Source: CBDBND01 sp965207985
GTDB taxonomy: Bacteria > Pseudomonadota > Alphaproteobacteria > Rhodospirillales > Rhodospirillaceae
Direction of reading: 5' to 3'
Length of the DNA stretch: 64,000 nucleotides
Assembly: GCA_965207985.1 (NCBI GenBank)
Contig: CBDBND010000035.1
Span: 806,001 to 870,000 of the forward strand
Shown here in pieces: positions 28,288-37,090 of this stretch. The notes beneath the pieces were generated by a model. That model had not been told where the DNA came from. It saw only the letters and a list, made by a program, of their open reading frames with translations, and searched no databases. The translations under genes and the position numbers were made by a program. Each line of letters starts with the position of its first letter. Position 1 is the stretch's first letter.

Positions 28288-29441
28288 GTGACAGCTGATT
28301 GTTTGTTGGAGGGACTATTCAAATTAGGAGATTCCAAACCGCCAATTCTTCGTCGGATTGCCGTACAAATAACCGCCGTCTTCATAACATCCATAGTCGC
28401 TACAACACCGGTTGCACTGGCCGCAGACGAAATCTCCGGCATTCACGAAGTTATCTTCGGAGTCTCGGACCTAGACGAAGCCGCTGAATATTGGACGAGA
28501 TTTGGCTTTCATGTCGTCGACGACGGCGAGCTCTCCGAAGAGGAGGCAATGGCTCTCTATCATGTGCCGTCTGCCCCAAAGTCATTCGGATGCAGCATCT
28601 TGATACGGACCGCACGTTTGTTCGCCTCTGGCAATGGGAGAATGGGACTGGACCCGGCGCCGGCATCGTCCCTCTTTTGACCCCAGGTGCCCGGTGGGTG
28701 TCGTCCTACTTAAAGAATCAAGTCGAGCTTTACTACCAGGCGTTAGCCGATCAAATGGCCGGTAAACCCATTCACATTGTCCCTCCGCAGATACACGTCG
28801 ATGGTGACCTTCCCGAGACGCTTCATTCGGGTGACTACAAGGGTTACGCAGAAGTCGTGATCCTCACACCAGATTACCGGCGTGTATACGCCCAGCGATG
28901 GGGCGGTGAGAACGAACGGCCGAATTTTGGCTCGAACATCAACTGGGAGTCCCATTACCAGGGAGCAGAGGTCACGCACGTCGGATTTGTGATTGAGTCG
29001 GATGACCCATCTGTCCTCGACTTTTGTCCTGACGTGCTGGGTGTAAAGCCTAGAAGACCAGAAAACTGGTACGCCTATGATGAAATGGCGGCTTCGTCCA
29101 TTGCCATATACGGCGTACCGGAAGGCATGGGTTATGGAAGCAACAATTTCGGTAACCCAAGCGATACATCAACAAACACGTTCGAAAACAAGTCGGGATC
29201 GCTGCTGATCCGCCGAGTTCTGCCCGATCCCACCAGACCTCCGGTTCAGGCCAGACCTGGAGCCCATGGACTGACTCTCTTCACCTACGCCGTTGCCGAT
29301 ATTGAGGGGTATCACCGGAAGGTGTCTCGCAGCGAGGCAACGAGGGTGACTGACGTAATGGAGAACGAGTTCGGCGAGCTCAGCTTTTCCTTTATCGCGC
29401 CAGATGGAACAGATTGGGCGTTGGTAGAGTGGAACAAGTGA
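28288..29441 (+). pseudogene. Second multi-module VOC gene, single-base frameshift
   Basis: It starts at GTG 28288 after AAAGGGG, the position equivalent to its intact neighbour. The first frame matches that neighbour through Y-H-V-P-S-A-P-K and then goes out of frame near 28581. The second frame continues the match from V-I-R-M-Q-H-L-D-T-D to the end. One missing base after AAG explains it; repaired, the product is 384 aa against 386 aa for the neighbour. Conserved VOC segments (G-I-H-E-V-I-F-G-V-S-D, T-H-V-G-F-V-I-E-S-D-D) are otherwise intact, so the lesion is recent or a read error. Confidence 0.8.
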
Positions 29442-29481
29442 CGCACTCAGAAAATCGAACCATTAATGGAGCATAGTGGAC

Positions 29482-29970
29482 ATGTACGGTTTCAAGACCA
29501 TGTGCCTATCGTGCGCGCTGGTCATAGGCGTTGCTTATGCTACAGCCGCGGCTGATAGGTCTGTTCCAAAAGGACCGCCCGACAACCTGCCGTCCTCACT
29601 GGAAGACATAGAGAACTGCACCGACCCCGTTGTGATGGTCGTATTCGGCGAAATCAGTGAGGAAGGTTTCAGTTGGCAGCATCCAAGCGGAAGAAATTAC
29701 GGGGAAGAACTTAGGAGCTCGGACCTGTACGAGCGGTTCGGCGGTTTTTACATGACGGCGCCGACCATTCTTGAAACGTTTGAGAATCCATACCCCGAGA
29801 AACGCTTTACATTACTGGCCGAATGGCCGTGCCTGGAAGCGGCACAAGGTTTTTACTACTCATCGGAGTATCAGGACATCCTGAAACTGCGGGAAGGTTC
29901 AGGCACTTTTCAATTCACCGTTTTTCCCAAGGAAACGATCGAAGACATGAATTACATGGCTGGTAAGTGA
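29482..29970 (+). CDS. Exported DUF1330-type protein
   Basis: About 162 aa. The ATG at 29482 is preferred (GGAG 10 bases upstream); GTG at 29476 is possible. A Sec signal (C-L-S-C-A-L-V-I-G-V-A-Y-A-T-A-A-A) is followed by a ferredoxin-like dimeric alpha/beta barrel domain with L-A-E-W-P-C-L-E-A-A-Q-G-F-Y-Y-S-S-E-Y-Q, typical of DUF1330. These are small proteins of unclear function, some in catabolic clusters. An export signal is unusual for the family but fits this island. Third gene of the VOC operon. Confidence 0.6.
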   Translation: MYGFKTMCLSCALVIGVAYATAAADRSVPKGPPDNLPSSLEDIENCTDPVVMVVFGEISEEGFSWQHPSGRNYGEELRSSDLYERFGGFYMTAPTILETFENPYPEKRFTLLAEWPCLEAAQGFYYSSEYQDILKLREGSGTFQFTVFPKETIEDMNYMAGK

Positions 29971-30029
29971 ACCGCTTGCGTACGCAAGTCCGCGTAATTT
30001 ATTCGCTTTGAATCAAAGGCAGTAGGGTG

Positions 30030-31028
30030 TCATGAAACTTTGATGACGACCTTGCCGATATGAGAGCCACTATCCAGGTATCGATAGGCTTCTGGCGCTT
30101 CGTCAAAGTCAAAAACGCGGTCTATGATGGGCTCAAAGCCGCCGACTTCGATGGCATCGACGAACTCCTCAAGCATCTTGCGGCTGCCAGAAGTGATCCC
30201 TTTGAGGACAATGTTCTTACCCAACAGGCCAAGCAGTCTCGGTTCGCTGCGGTCCAAAGTGCCGATGAGGCCGATCCGAGCATTAGGAGCACAGCAATAC
30301 ATGGACTGGCTCAGTGTCCCGCCCACGTTCTCCACAACAATGTCGACCCCGCCCGTCTTTTCTAAGACTTCCTTCTCCCATTCAGGGTTTGAACGATAAT
30401 TGACCGTGACATCCGCGCCGAGCGCTTTCATACGTTCCAGCTTTTCGTCGCTCGAAGAGGTTATGACCGCACGGGCGCCATTCATTTTGGCAATCTGCAT
30501 GGCGAAAACCGACACACCCCCCGTGCCCAGGGAAAGGACCGTATCTCCGGCCTTGATTTGTCCTAACCTTTGCACGGTCGACCAAACCGTTGCTCCAGCA
30601 GCACCAAGGGTCGAACTCTGAATAGGCGACAGGTTGCGGGGCAGCTTGAAAAGACATTGTGCGGGGAGGACGATCCGCTCCGCTAATACGCCATCGGTGT
30701 TGTTGCCGAGATCCGTACCATAAGTTCTTGGGTTCCAATCTCCATCCACCCATCCCGTAAAGTGAGTCGCCCCGACTTGGTCTCCAGGAGATACGTTGGA
30801 CACACCTTGTCCTATCGATATGACCTCTGCTGCAACGTCGGCAAGTGGAATGCGGGTCCCCGGTTTCGGCGGTCCATAATCGTCACGGGCAATCTTGAGG
30901 TCGCGATGATTGAGGGCACAGGCCTGAACAGACAAGACTGCTTGACCATGCATAGCGATGGGATCATCGCGATCTGTCATTCGTAAGGATTCAATTCCGG
31001 TTTGTTCGCCGATTTCCCAAGCTTTCAT
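30030..31028 (-). CDS. Zinc-type alcohol dehydrogenase / quinone oxidoreductase family protein
   Basis: 332 aa, start after GGGAG. Medium-chain dehydrogenase fold: N-terminal GroES-like domain (C-A-L-N-H-R-D-L near 37-44, D-V-A-A-E-V-I-S-I-G) and a nucleotide-binding domain with L-G-T-G-G-V-S-V-F-A-M-Q near 168-179 and the S-S-S-D-E-K-L specificity loop. The usual structural-zinc cysteines are absent. It has no export signal, so unlike most neighbours it is cytoplasmic and would handle products taken into the cell. It stands alone on the minus strand. Confidence 0.8.
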   Translation of the reverse strand: MKAWEIGEQTGIESLRMTDRDDPIAMHGQAVLSVQACALNHRDLKIARDDYGPPKPGTRIPLADVAAEVISIGQGVSNVSPGDQVGATHFTGWVDGDWNPRTYGTDLGNNTDGVLAERIVLPAQCLFKLPRNLSPIQSSTLGAAGATVWSTVQRLGQIKAGDTVLSLGTGGVSVFAMQIAKMNGARAVITSSSDEKLERMKALGADVTVNYRSNPEWEKEVLEKTGGVDIVVENVGGTLSQSMYCCAPNARIGLIGTLDRSEPRLLGLLGKNIVLKGITSGSRKMLEEFVDAIEVGGFEPIIDRVFDFDEAPEAYRYLDSGSHIGKVVIKVS

Positions 31029-31123
31029 GGTGTGCTCCCGTGCGATTTTGGTGTCCGTAATTTGGATTTAAGAGTTGCAGCTGCGTGATCCGATTTATCA
31101 GTGGTGACGCAAAGCGACGGACC

Positions 31124-32080
31124 TTAAGCGCTTGAGTCCAAAAACTTCCGAGCCGCGCTGGCAATTTTACCAGGATCCAATGAAAAAGGACTTGCTCCTA
31201 TTTTCAGTGGGTCGACAAGGGTTCCGTTTGGCGTGTCCCGGTAGGCTTTTGAGATGCTTTCGTTTGCAGAGGTGCGCGGGTTGAAGAACGCGACAGGTTG
31301 GGTCAACGATTTAAAGCTTTCATCAAACTGATACGTAAATACCGCCTTGTATGCCCACCAATCCAATTCCCCTGCTCGCAGCCTCTCCTGAAACAGTTTG
31401 ATGGCTTGCTCGAGCGTGACTCCCTCGACACGCCGCTTGACCGCGCTGTTCCACGTATCGACTACACGCTTACCTTCTTCCGTGTACGGGGGGTACCTTA
31501 GCTGCTCGATTCTCTGCGCCCGAATGGCGTCGTCGTCTACGTAAGGTGGTGAAACGAAACATACTTTGCGGACCAGGTCAGGCCGCGTAACTGCTAAATC
31601 CAGGGCGATGACGCATCCGGTGAGATACCCCAATAGATCAACTTTGGAATAATTCTGATCACCTCCATACCCCAGCGACTCCAACGCGTCAGCCATGGCA
31701 CCGGAAAATTCAGACATCGTTTCCGGCATTGTGGGCGGACGGTCCGACTCGCCAAATCCGGGCGTGTCTGCTGCCATGGCGATACGGTCACGACCCATGT
31801 CGGCAATGAAGTCACGGAAGTACCACCCGCTGGCCGGACTCGGATGGAAACACATGATCGGGTTTTGTGTCTGTTTAGATGGATTAAGAGGCCTGGCAAT
31901 GTGCACGTGAAGTTGGCCATATCGGCAGTCGACATACCGCCGCTCGATCACCACCTCTCCTCGAATTTCTCGAGCGTTTAGGACAGTCGAGCCGCTAAAT
32001 ACGCTCGTTCCGAAGGCTATGGATAAACCGAGAGTCTTCCGACGAGATAAAGAGACAGCTTGCCCTTTTGAACTTTTCAT
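31124..32080 (-). CDS. Tat-exported alpha/beta-hydrolase-fold protein, G-Y-L-T-G elbow
   Basis: 318 aa from the ATG at 32080. A longer form from 32140 overlaps the methyltransferase end, and the ribosome site at 32080 is poor, so translational coupling to the gene upstream is likely. Tat signal: L-S-R-R-K-T-L-G-L-S. Fold landmarks: M-C-F-H-P-S-P (76-82), D-T-P-G-F-G-E-S-D (105-113). The elbow G-Y-L-T-G (151-155) has Leu in place of the nucleophile, the most extreme change in the family. The C-terminal His position reads K-I-G-A-S-P-F-S-L. It follows a methyltransferase in the same operon. Confidence 0.65.
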   Translation of the reverse strand: MKSSKGQAVSLSRRKTLGLSIAFGTSVFSGSTVLNAREIRGEVVIERRYVDCRYGQLHVHIARPLNPSKQTQNPIMCFHPSPASGWYFRDFIADMGRDRIAMAADTPGFGESDRPPTMPETMSEFSGAMADALESLGYGGDQNYSKVDLLGYLTGCVIALDLAVTRPDLVRKVCFVSPPYVDDDAIRAQRIEQLRYPPYTEEGKRVVDTWNSAVKRRVEGVTLEQAIKLFQERLRAGELDWWAYKAVFTYQFDESFKSLTQPVAFFNPRTSANESISKAYRDTPNGTLVDPLKIGASPFSLDPGKIASAARKFLDSSA

Positions 32081-32097
32081 CCTCAACGAACGAAGAC

Positions 32098-33300
32098 CTA
32101 AGCCGGTTTCGTGGCCAAGAAATTGCTGTCGTAACGCCACCCGGGCGGACCATTTTCGTTCACGTCGAAGCCGGCATCGCGGAAGGTTTGGGAGAAGTCC
32201 AGCAATCTATATTCCTCGCGCCACACTTCGAAATTCCATCTGTGATCCTTCCACATGGTATACATATAGTACGGCGTTGTTCTTTTTGGTTCGGCCCCCG
32301 TGTAAAAATCATAGGGAACGTAAACGCCACCCGGCCGAAGAATACGGAACACCTCTTTTGATATGTCGATGGTGGCCTGCGCCGACACTTCGTGATGCAC
32401 GATGTATGAGGCCACAATGTCGAAGTGCTCGTCTGGAAACTTGGTGTCCTCCGCCAGGCGCTGGGCAAGATGCACTTCTACACCGAGGTCCACAGCGCGC
32501 ATGTGGCCGAAACGGAGCATGGGCGCGGCAACATCGACACCCCAGACTTCAGCGTCCGGGAATCGCTCTTTCAAACCGACGGCCAGCTTGGCAACACCGC
32601 AACCTAAATCTAAAACACGCAGAACTTTCCCGTCCTTCGGTACCGGAACATCGTGTGCCATCGCCGTGTGCACTTGATCTTGACTGTTTGCCTCACGGCG
32701 GCCTCCATAAAAACTGTTAGAGCCGTAGTAGTTGATGTACCCGCCAAGCGGATGACCGACAAACCCACCCGGCATGCAATGAATTTCGTACCGTGTGTAG
32801 ATTGGCACATGCATATCGGGATTGAGCTCAAGCGTACCCGGACCAGACCTATCGTACGCTTCCAGCTCATCCAGGTAGAGATCAGCGTTTTCCGAAAACT
32901 CTGTGTTCAAGTTCTTGTACATCAAAGCTTGAACGTCGGATCGATACCGAATGCCCACGCCCAGCAGCGAATCCCCTTCGATCGCCTTTAATATGTCTTC
33001 CAGCGGCACGTCTTCTGCTTCAGGATCGATGCCGGCTTTCACCATCAATCGGTTAAATCTGTTGCGTTCCATTTTGGCAAGCGCGTTGGGCTGGCCCCAG
33101 GCCCTGATGCTCGTCACGAAGTCATCCCTGCTCTCCACATCCAGCGTCGGCAACCGCTCAAGACGTCCGTACGTACCGCGGGGTTCGTAATCGAAATCGT
33201 ATTTGGGAGCCGCCGATTGAGCCTTGCGTCCGGTTACGAAAGAGGCTGCTGCCGATCCGACAGCTGCTGCAGCGCTGAACAGTGAGCGACGTTTCAACAT
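32098..33300 (-). CDS. Tat-exported class I SAM methyltransferase-like protein
   Basis: 400 aa from ATG at 33300, preceded by AGGAGG. A longer reading to 33414 lacks a ribosome site and would bury the signal. Tat signal K-R-R-S-L-F-S-A-A-A. It has Y-E-I-H-C-M-P-G-G-F-V-G in the N-terminal half and D-L-G-C-G-V-A-K at motif I, which departs from the G-x-G of its paralogues and may affect SAM binding. D-V-A-A-P-M and L-R-P-G-G-V-Y-V-P-Y-D-F follow. It is closest to 12653. It probably forms an operon with the hydrolase at 31124 and is divergent from the small protein at 33556. Confidence 0.8.
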   Translation of the reverse strand: MLKRRSLFSAAAAVGSAAASFVTGRKAQSAAPKYDFDYEPRGTYGRLERLPTLDVESRDDFVTSIRAWGQPNALAKMERNRFNRLMVKAGIDPEAEDVPLEDILKAIEGDSLLGVGIRYRSDVQALMYKNLNTEFSENADLYLDELEAYDRSGPGTLELNPDMHVPIYTRYEIHCMPGGFVGHPLGGYINYYGSNSFYGGRREANSQDQVHTAMAHDVPVPKDGKVLRVLDLGCGVAKLAVGLKERFPDAEVWGVDVAAPMLRFGHMRAVDLGVEVHLAQRLAEDTKFPDEHFDIVASYIVHHEVSAQATIDISKEVFRILRPGGVYVPYDFYTGAEPKRTTPYYMYTMWKDHRWNFEVWREEYRLLDFSQTFRDAGFDVNENGPPGWRYDSNFLATKPA

Positions 33301-33555
33301 GGGTTGCCTCCTTGAATTCAGGTAATAAATCAGCCCAGACACACGATCTGCTCTGTGACGCCAGAGGCTCATCGTCCCTGACATTACCATGTCTGAAAAG
33401 AATGAAACGACCATGGACTCTCTCTAAGTGCAGATTTTCGTAAAGGACCTCTCACGCAGCCGGAACTGGATTGGTTTGGGGACCTCACCTCTTTACAATG
33501 GTTCCAGCGTCTTAGAGGGAAACCTCGTCGAGGAGCCTTTTTAGGAGAATTACCG

Positions 33556-33906
33556 ATGGCCACCACAGACTTGAAGACCGACCGTCCGACCTATGCGTCC
33601 GACTTTATTCCGTCCGATGTTGAGCGGGCAGTGTTTTTAGGCAACCCGATCCTCGACAACATGATGACCAGCCTGATCGCCCTAGGGGCTGAGGTTTGGT
33701 CGAACCGCCGCCGGATGAAGGTGGTGGAAGCCCTTTTGGAAGAGAAAGGGATCACCAATGCGATGATCGAGCAGTACATGCCGACCGCCGAACAGGAAGC
33801 GGAATGGCAGAAGGACCGGGACCGGTTCATCGATCTGACTTACTCGCCGCTTCTGCGTGAAGGTGACCTCCCCGTCTCCGCCGCCTTCCAGCGGGAAAAC
33901 AAGTAG
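33556..33906 (+). CDS. Small protein of unknown family, paralogue of 18262
   Basis: 116 aa, no signal, start after AGGAG. It shares with the 121 aa protein at 18262 the A-S-D-F-I, D-N-M-M, V-V-E-A-L-L and I-E-Q-Y-M-P-T-A-E-Q blocks. Probably helical. It lies 15 bases upstream of the IS-disrupted hydrolase gene, in an apparent operon, and is divergent from a methyltransferase. Family not recognised. Confidence 0.6.
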   Translation: MATTDLKTDRPTYASDFIPSDVERAVFLGNPILDNMMTSLIALGAEVWSNRRRMKVVEALLEEKGITNAMIEQYMPTAEQEAEWQKDRDRFIDLTYSPLLREGDLPVSAAFQRENK

Positions 33907-33978
33907 GCAAATACGGTCACAATGAATTCTGATTACGGCGGCAATAGGATTACGCGCCGGAGAGTCATTAAAGGACTA

Positions 33979-34824
33979 GGGTCTGTTGACATTTAGTGGA
34001 TTCCCAATGTCGCGGAAAAGTGATTCAAGCCTCCTTTTGCAAGGAGTGTTTGATGAAGTCAGAGCGTTTTGTGATCACGGACAATGTTTGGGAGAAAATT
34101 TGGCGTCATCTACCGGGCAAGGCGACGGACCGTGGCGTGACGGCGGCGGACAACCGCCTGTTTTTGGAGGCGGTTTTGTGGCGGGTGCGCGCAGGGTCGC
34201 CGTGGCGCGCTCTGCCCCCGGCGTTCGGCAATTGGAACAGCGTCTTCCAGCGCTTTCGCCGATGGGCGAAGAAGGGTGTCTTCGAGCGGCTGTTCGAGGA
34301 GTTGTCGGCGGAACCGGATTTCGAATATGCCCTCATCGACGCCACCATCGTCAGCGTTCACCAGAAGGCGAGCGGCGCAAAAGGGGGACTCAAAATCAGG
34401 CCATCGGCCGATCACGGGGCGGATTGACCACCAAGATCATCGCCCTGGTCGACGCACTGGGGTGTCTGGTCCGCTTCGTGCTGCTCCCTGGCCAGCGCCA
34501 CGACATGATGGGCGTCCAGCCGTTGATCGACGACGTTCACTTCGATGCCCTCATCGCCGACAAGGCATTCGATGCCGGCTGGCTGCGAGAGCAACTGGAC
34601 CAACGTGGCGCAAGCGCCGTCATTCCCTCGCTCGCCAACAGGAAGCGGCCGGCGGCCTACGACAAGCACATGTACCGCTGGCGACATCTGATCGAAAACT
34701 ACTTCGCCAAGATCAAGGAATTCCGTGGCATCGCAACACGCTACGACAAGACCGACATCAGCTACGCCGCAAACTGCAACCTCGTCGAAACCATCATCGC
34801 CATGCGTTAAATGTCAACAGACCC
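33979..34824 (+). mobile_element. IS5-family (IS427-like) insertion sequence, copy 1
   Basis: 846 bp with perfect terminal inverted repeats GGGTCTGTTGACATTTA / TAAATGTCAACAGACCC, flanked by TA duplications. The transposase is in two frames. It is the same in length and encoded products as the copy at 46433-47278, suggesting very recent movement. It is inserted in the signal-peptide codons of a hydrolase gene. Confidence 0.92.
34053..34810 (+). CDS. IS5/IS427-type transposase, -1 frameshift
   Basis: The first frame from ATG 34053 (M-K-S-E-R-F-V-I-T-D) encodes the DUF4096-like N-terminal domain with S-P-W-R-A-L-P and the first catalytic Asp in A-L-I-D-A-T-I-V. The second frame carries L-I-A-D-K-A-F-D and Y-R-W-R-H-L-I-E-N-Y-F-A-K-I-K. 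They join by a -1 shift at the A4G5 run (34379-34387) into about 252 aa, normal for the group. Programmed frameshifting is typical here, so it is probably functional. Confidence 0.85.
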
Positions 34825-35723
34825 TAATCGCCGGGTCGATAACCGCTGGATCAATACAAAGCCTGTGGGCGACGACTCCCGCAACGCCATTACGTCGCTC
34901 ATATGTTGATTGCAGATATGACCAACTGCATTTGTATTCCATGCAGCCAGCGGACGGTGGTGCCAACAAGACCCCGGTTGTTTTTTTCCATCAGGCTTCT
35001 AAATCCGCCTTGGATCACAAGCCGCTGTTGCTTGAAATGGGAACTGATCGGCTGGTCTTGGCACCCGATACGCCCGGGTACGGCGGTTCAGACCGCCCGC
35101 CTACACTCCCTGATATGAGCGATATCGCCGGCGCCATGGCCGATGGATTGGATAATCTTGGCTATGGAACTAAAGGATTGGGCAAAGTTGATGTCTTTGG
35201 ATTTCATACAGGTGTTTTTATTGCTGCTGAGTTAGTGCTCCAAAGGCCTGACCTCGTAAGGCGTGTCGTATTGTCGGGTATCACCTATATGAGCCCAACA
35301 ATACGCAAGGAGCGTTACGACGCGATGCCCGCGGAATATAAAATTGATGAACCGCGTACACAGGAAGACGGTACACGGATACAGACGATGTGGAATAGGG
35401 TCGTCCAAAAACGGGATCCATCAATCACAATTGACCGGGCCGTGGAAATCTTTATCGGTGACGTTCAGGCGCTCGACAGTTTTTGGTACACTTTTTCTGC
35501 GGTGACAAAATATCCTATCGAAGAGCGATTCCCTTTAATTAAACAACCGGTACTCGTGCTTCAGCCTCATGAAATGCTTCTGGAAGAGACGAGAGCGGCG
35601 AAACGCGAATTGTTGCCGAATGCGGACCTTATTGAGATTCCTGAAGTCAAAACGCATGTGTTCGATACTGGCGCAAAGCAGTACGCAAAACACATGCGCT
35701 CTTGGCTAGACAAAGAAATCTAG

Positions 35724-35871
35724 CAGGCTGATGAAAAACTCGGCCGAGAGCCCATCTCGCGAAACGAAAGAATCAATGGATGGGCGTCCGCGAAAAAATA
35801 GAATCGGAAAATGGCTCATACGAAAACAAAATTGCCGAGATAATCGCTCCAAATCGTTTTTCAGCAGCCTG
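35724..35871. repeat. 148 bp MITE with ends matching the IS5-type element at 38951
   Basis: The ends read CAGGCTGATGAAAAACT and, reversed, CAGGCTGCTGAAAAACG, nearly the same as the ends of the 1518 bp element at 38951-40468 (CAGGCTGCTGAAAAAGT). It is flanked by a CTAG duplication (35720-35723 and 35872-35875), which fits the YTAR target of IS5-type elements. It encodes no transposase, so it is a non-autonomous derivative probably moved in trans. Confidence 0.75.
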
Positions 35872-35933
35872 CTAGAGCAAACGGCTACCGGTTGTTTCTA
35901 CGGCTTGCAATGCCCTACAAGCTACCGGCAATC

Positions 35934-36848
35934 CTACGCCAAAAAGTCTTTAATGACTTTTGCGCAATCTTCAGGGCAGTCATAAAACACGAACACCCCG
36001 CACTTGGGTAACGTCACACGCGTAGCGTTTGGAATCCTCTCAAGCAGACGTTCTTGATTTTGCACAGCAGCATCGAGGTCAGCCTGAATAAGTAATACCG
36101 GCATCTGCAAAGACTTCTGAGCCGGCACGCGATCCCAGGTAAAGTACACGCCCAGTATTTCATAAGGCCGCATCCGGGTTTCTATGCTGTCTATAAAGGG
36201 GGCGATTGCATCTCGCACTTCCGCGCCTTCGCTCCGTTGTCTGACAATGTTTTTCCAAATCCTAAGAATTTCATCACCGGCTTCGTCGGGGTCGAACTTG
36301 CGTTGAATCAGACTGAGTCGTCTCGCCTGTTCATCTTCCGTACGAGGGACCGGTGGGGGGCCACTGGTTCCCGATAGGATGATCTTGTCGATACGGTCGG
36401 GAATGGTGGCGCCCAGATTACTAACAACCAGCGCTCCGCCGTGATGCCCAAGGACGCTAAACTTCTCCAAGTTCAAGTGATTGACCACGTCAATGACGGC
36501 ATTGGTCAGGCTTTCCATGGTGTGGGGACCCGGCGGATCGTCTGAACCACCATGGCCAGGTAGATCAATGGCGATCAATCGATACTGATCCGCCATATAA
36601 GGAGCAAAATTAACGAACTCATCGGACGTCTTTAGGGTCTGATGGATCAATACGAGCGGGGGTCCGTCACCAGCGGTCCAATAGTGTATTTGCCCTTGCC
36701 GGCCATCCATATACGCGCGGCGTATCTTGGTATGCCCGTCGGCTCTGGCTGTTTTAGGAACACCCATCAATGCTGCCGGAAGCAAGCCGGCTGCGAGTCC
36801 TGCGGTTTTCAACACTTGACGACGGTTTGTGTTGCGTTGGTTTTTCAT
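35934..36848 (-). CDS. Tat-exported alpha/beta-hydrolase-fold protein, G-H-H-G-G elbow
   Basis: 304 aa from ATG 36848, preceded by GGGAGGGG. Tat signal N-R-R-Q-V-L-K-T-A-G-L. The fold is well preserved: V-L-I-H-Q-T-L (66-72), D-L-P-G-H-G-G-S-D (95-103) and the elbow G-H-H-G-G (134-138), with His at the nucleophile place. The C-terminal loop K-C-G-V-F-V-F-Y-D-C-P-E-D matches the usual G-H-F-P-F-Y-E-C-P-E of active enzymes except that His is Val. It therefore lacks both Ser and His of a classical triad. It follows the cupin and SnoaL-like genes on the same strand. Confidence 0.75.
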   Translation of the reverse strand: MKNQRNTNRRQVLKTAGLAAGLLPAALMGVPKTARADGHTKIRRAYMDGRQGQIHYWTAGDGPPLVLIHQTLKTSDEFVNFAPYMADQYRLIAIDLPGHGGSDDPPGPHTMESLTNAVIDVVNHLNLEKFSVLGHHGGALVVSNLGATIPDRIDKIILSGTSGPPPVPRTEDEQARRLSLIQRKFDPDEAGDEILRIWKNIVRQRSEGAEVRDAIAPFIDSIETRMRPYEILGVYFTWDRVPAQKSLQMPVLLIQADLDAAVQNQERLLERIPNATRVTLPKCGVFVFYDCPEDCAKVIKDFLA

Positions 36849-37090
36849 GCTCCCCTCCCTTTGACCAGAGATTTTCATTCCAGCGAACGTGTTCAAACCT
36901 CAGAAGAACGGCTTATTCGGGTATATCTTCATAAGTCTGCTCGCTCCCTTAGCGACACACGATAGCTGGAGGAGCCAACTGCCCCGCCAAAAAAAAGTGA
37001 GTCAGTCAGCCAAAATTTCGCGAAGGAACTTATACGAACCATAATGGCTATATTGAGCTGTTAGGACAGAAGCCTGGGCAGCGCACATTG

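Larger units (their letters stand above)
33922..35723 (+). pseudogene. Tat-type alpha/beta-hydrolase-fold gene disrupted by an IS5/IS427 element
   Basis: The ATG at 33922 starts M-N-S-D-Y-G-G-N-R-I-T-R-R-R-V-I-K-G-L, a Tat signal cut at codon 19 by the element at 33979-34824. Beyond it the frame resumes I-A-G-S-I-T-A-G-S and runs to 35723. Removing the element and one TA gives an intact 317 aa product with F-F-H-Q-A-S, D-T-P-G-Y-G-G-S-D and the elbow G-F-H-T-G, nearest to 6256. An open frame from 34725 inside the element is chimeric and lacks the signal. The stop TAG lies in the CTAG target of the MITE that follows. Confidence 0.85.

Noticed and set aside
34725..35118. Hydrolase gene starting inside the IS at 34725
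   Set aside because: The first about 33 codons are IS sequence; the true start is at 33922 before the element.
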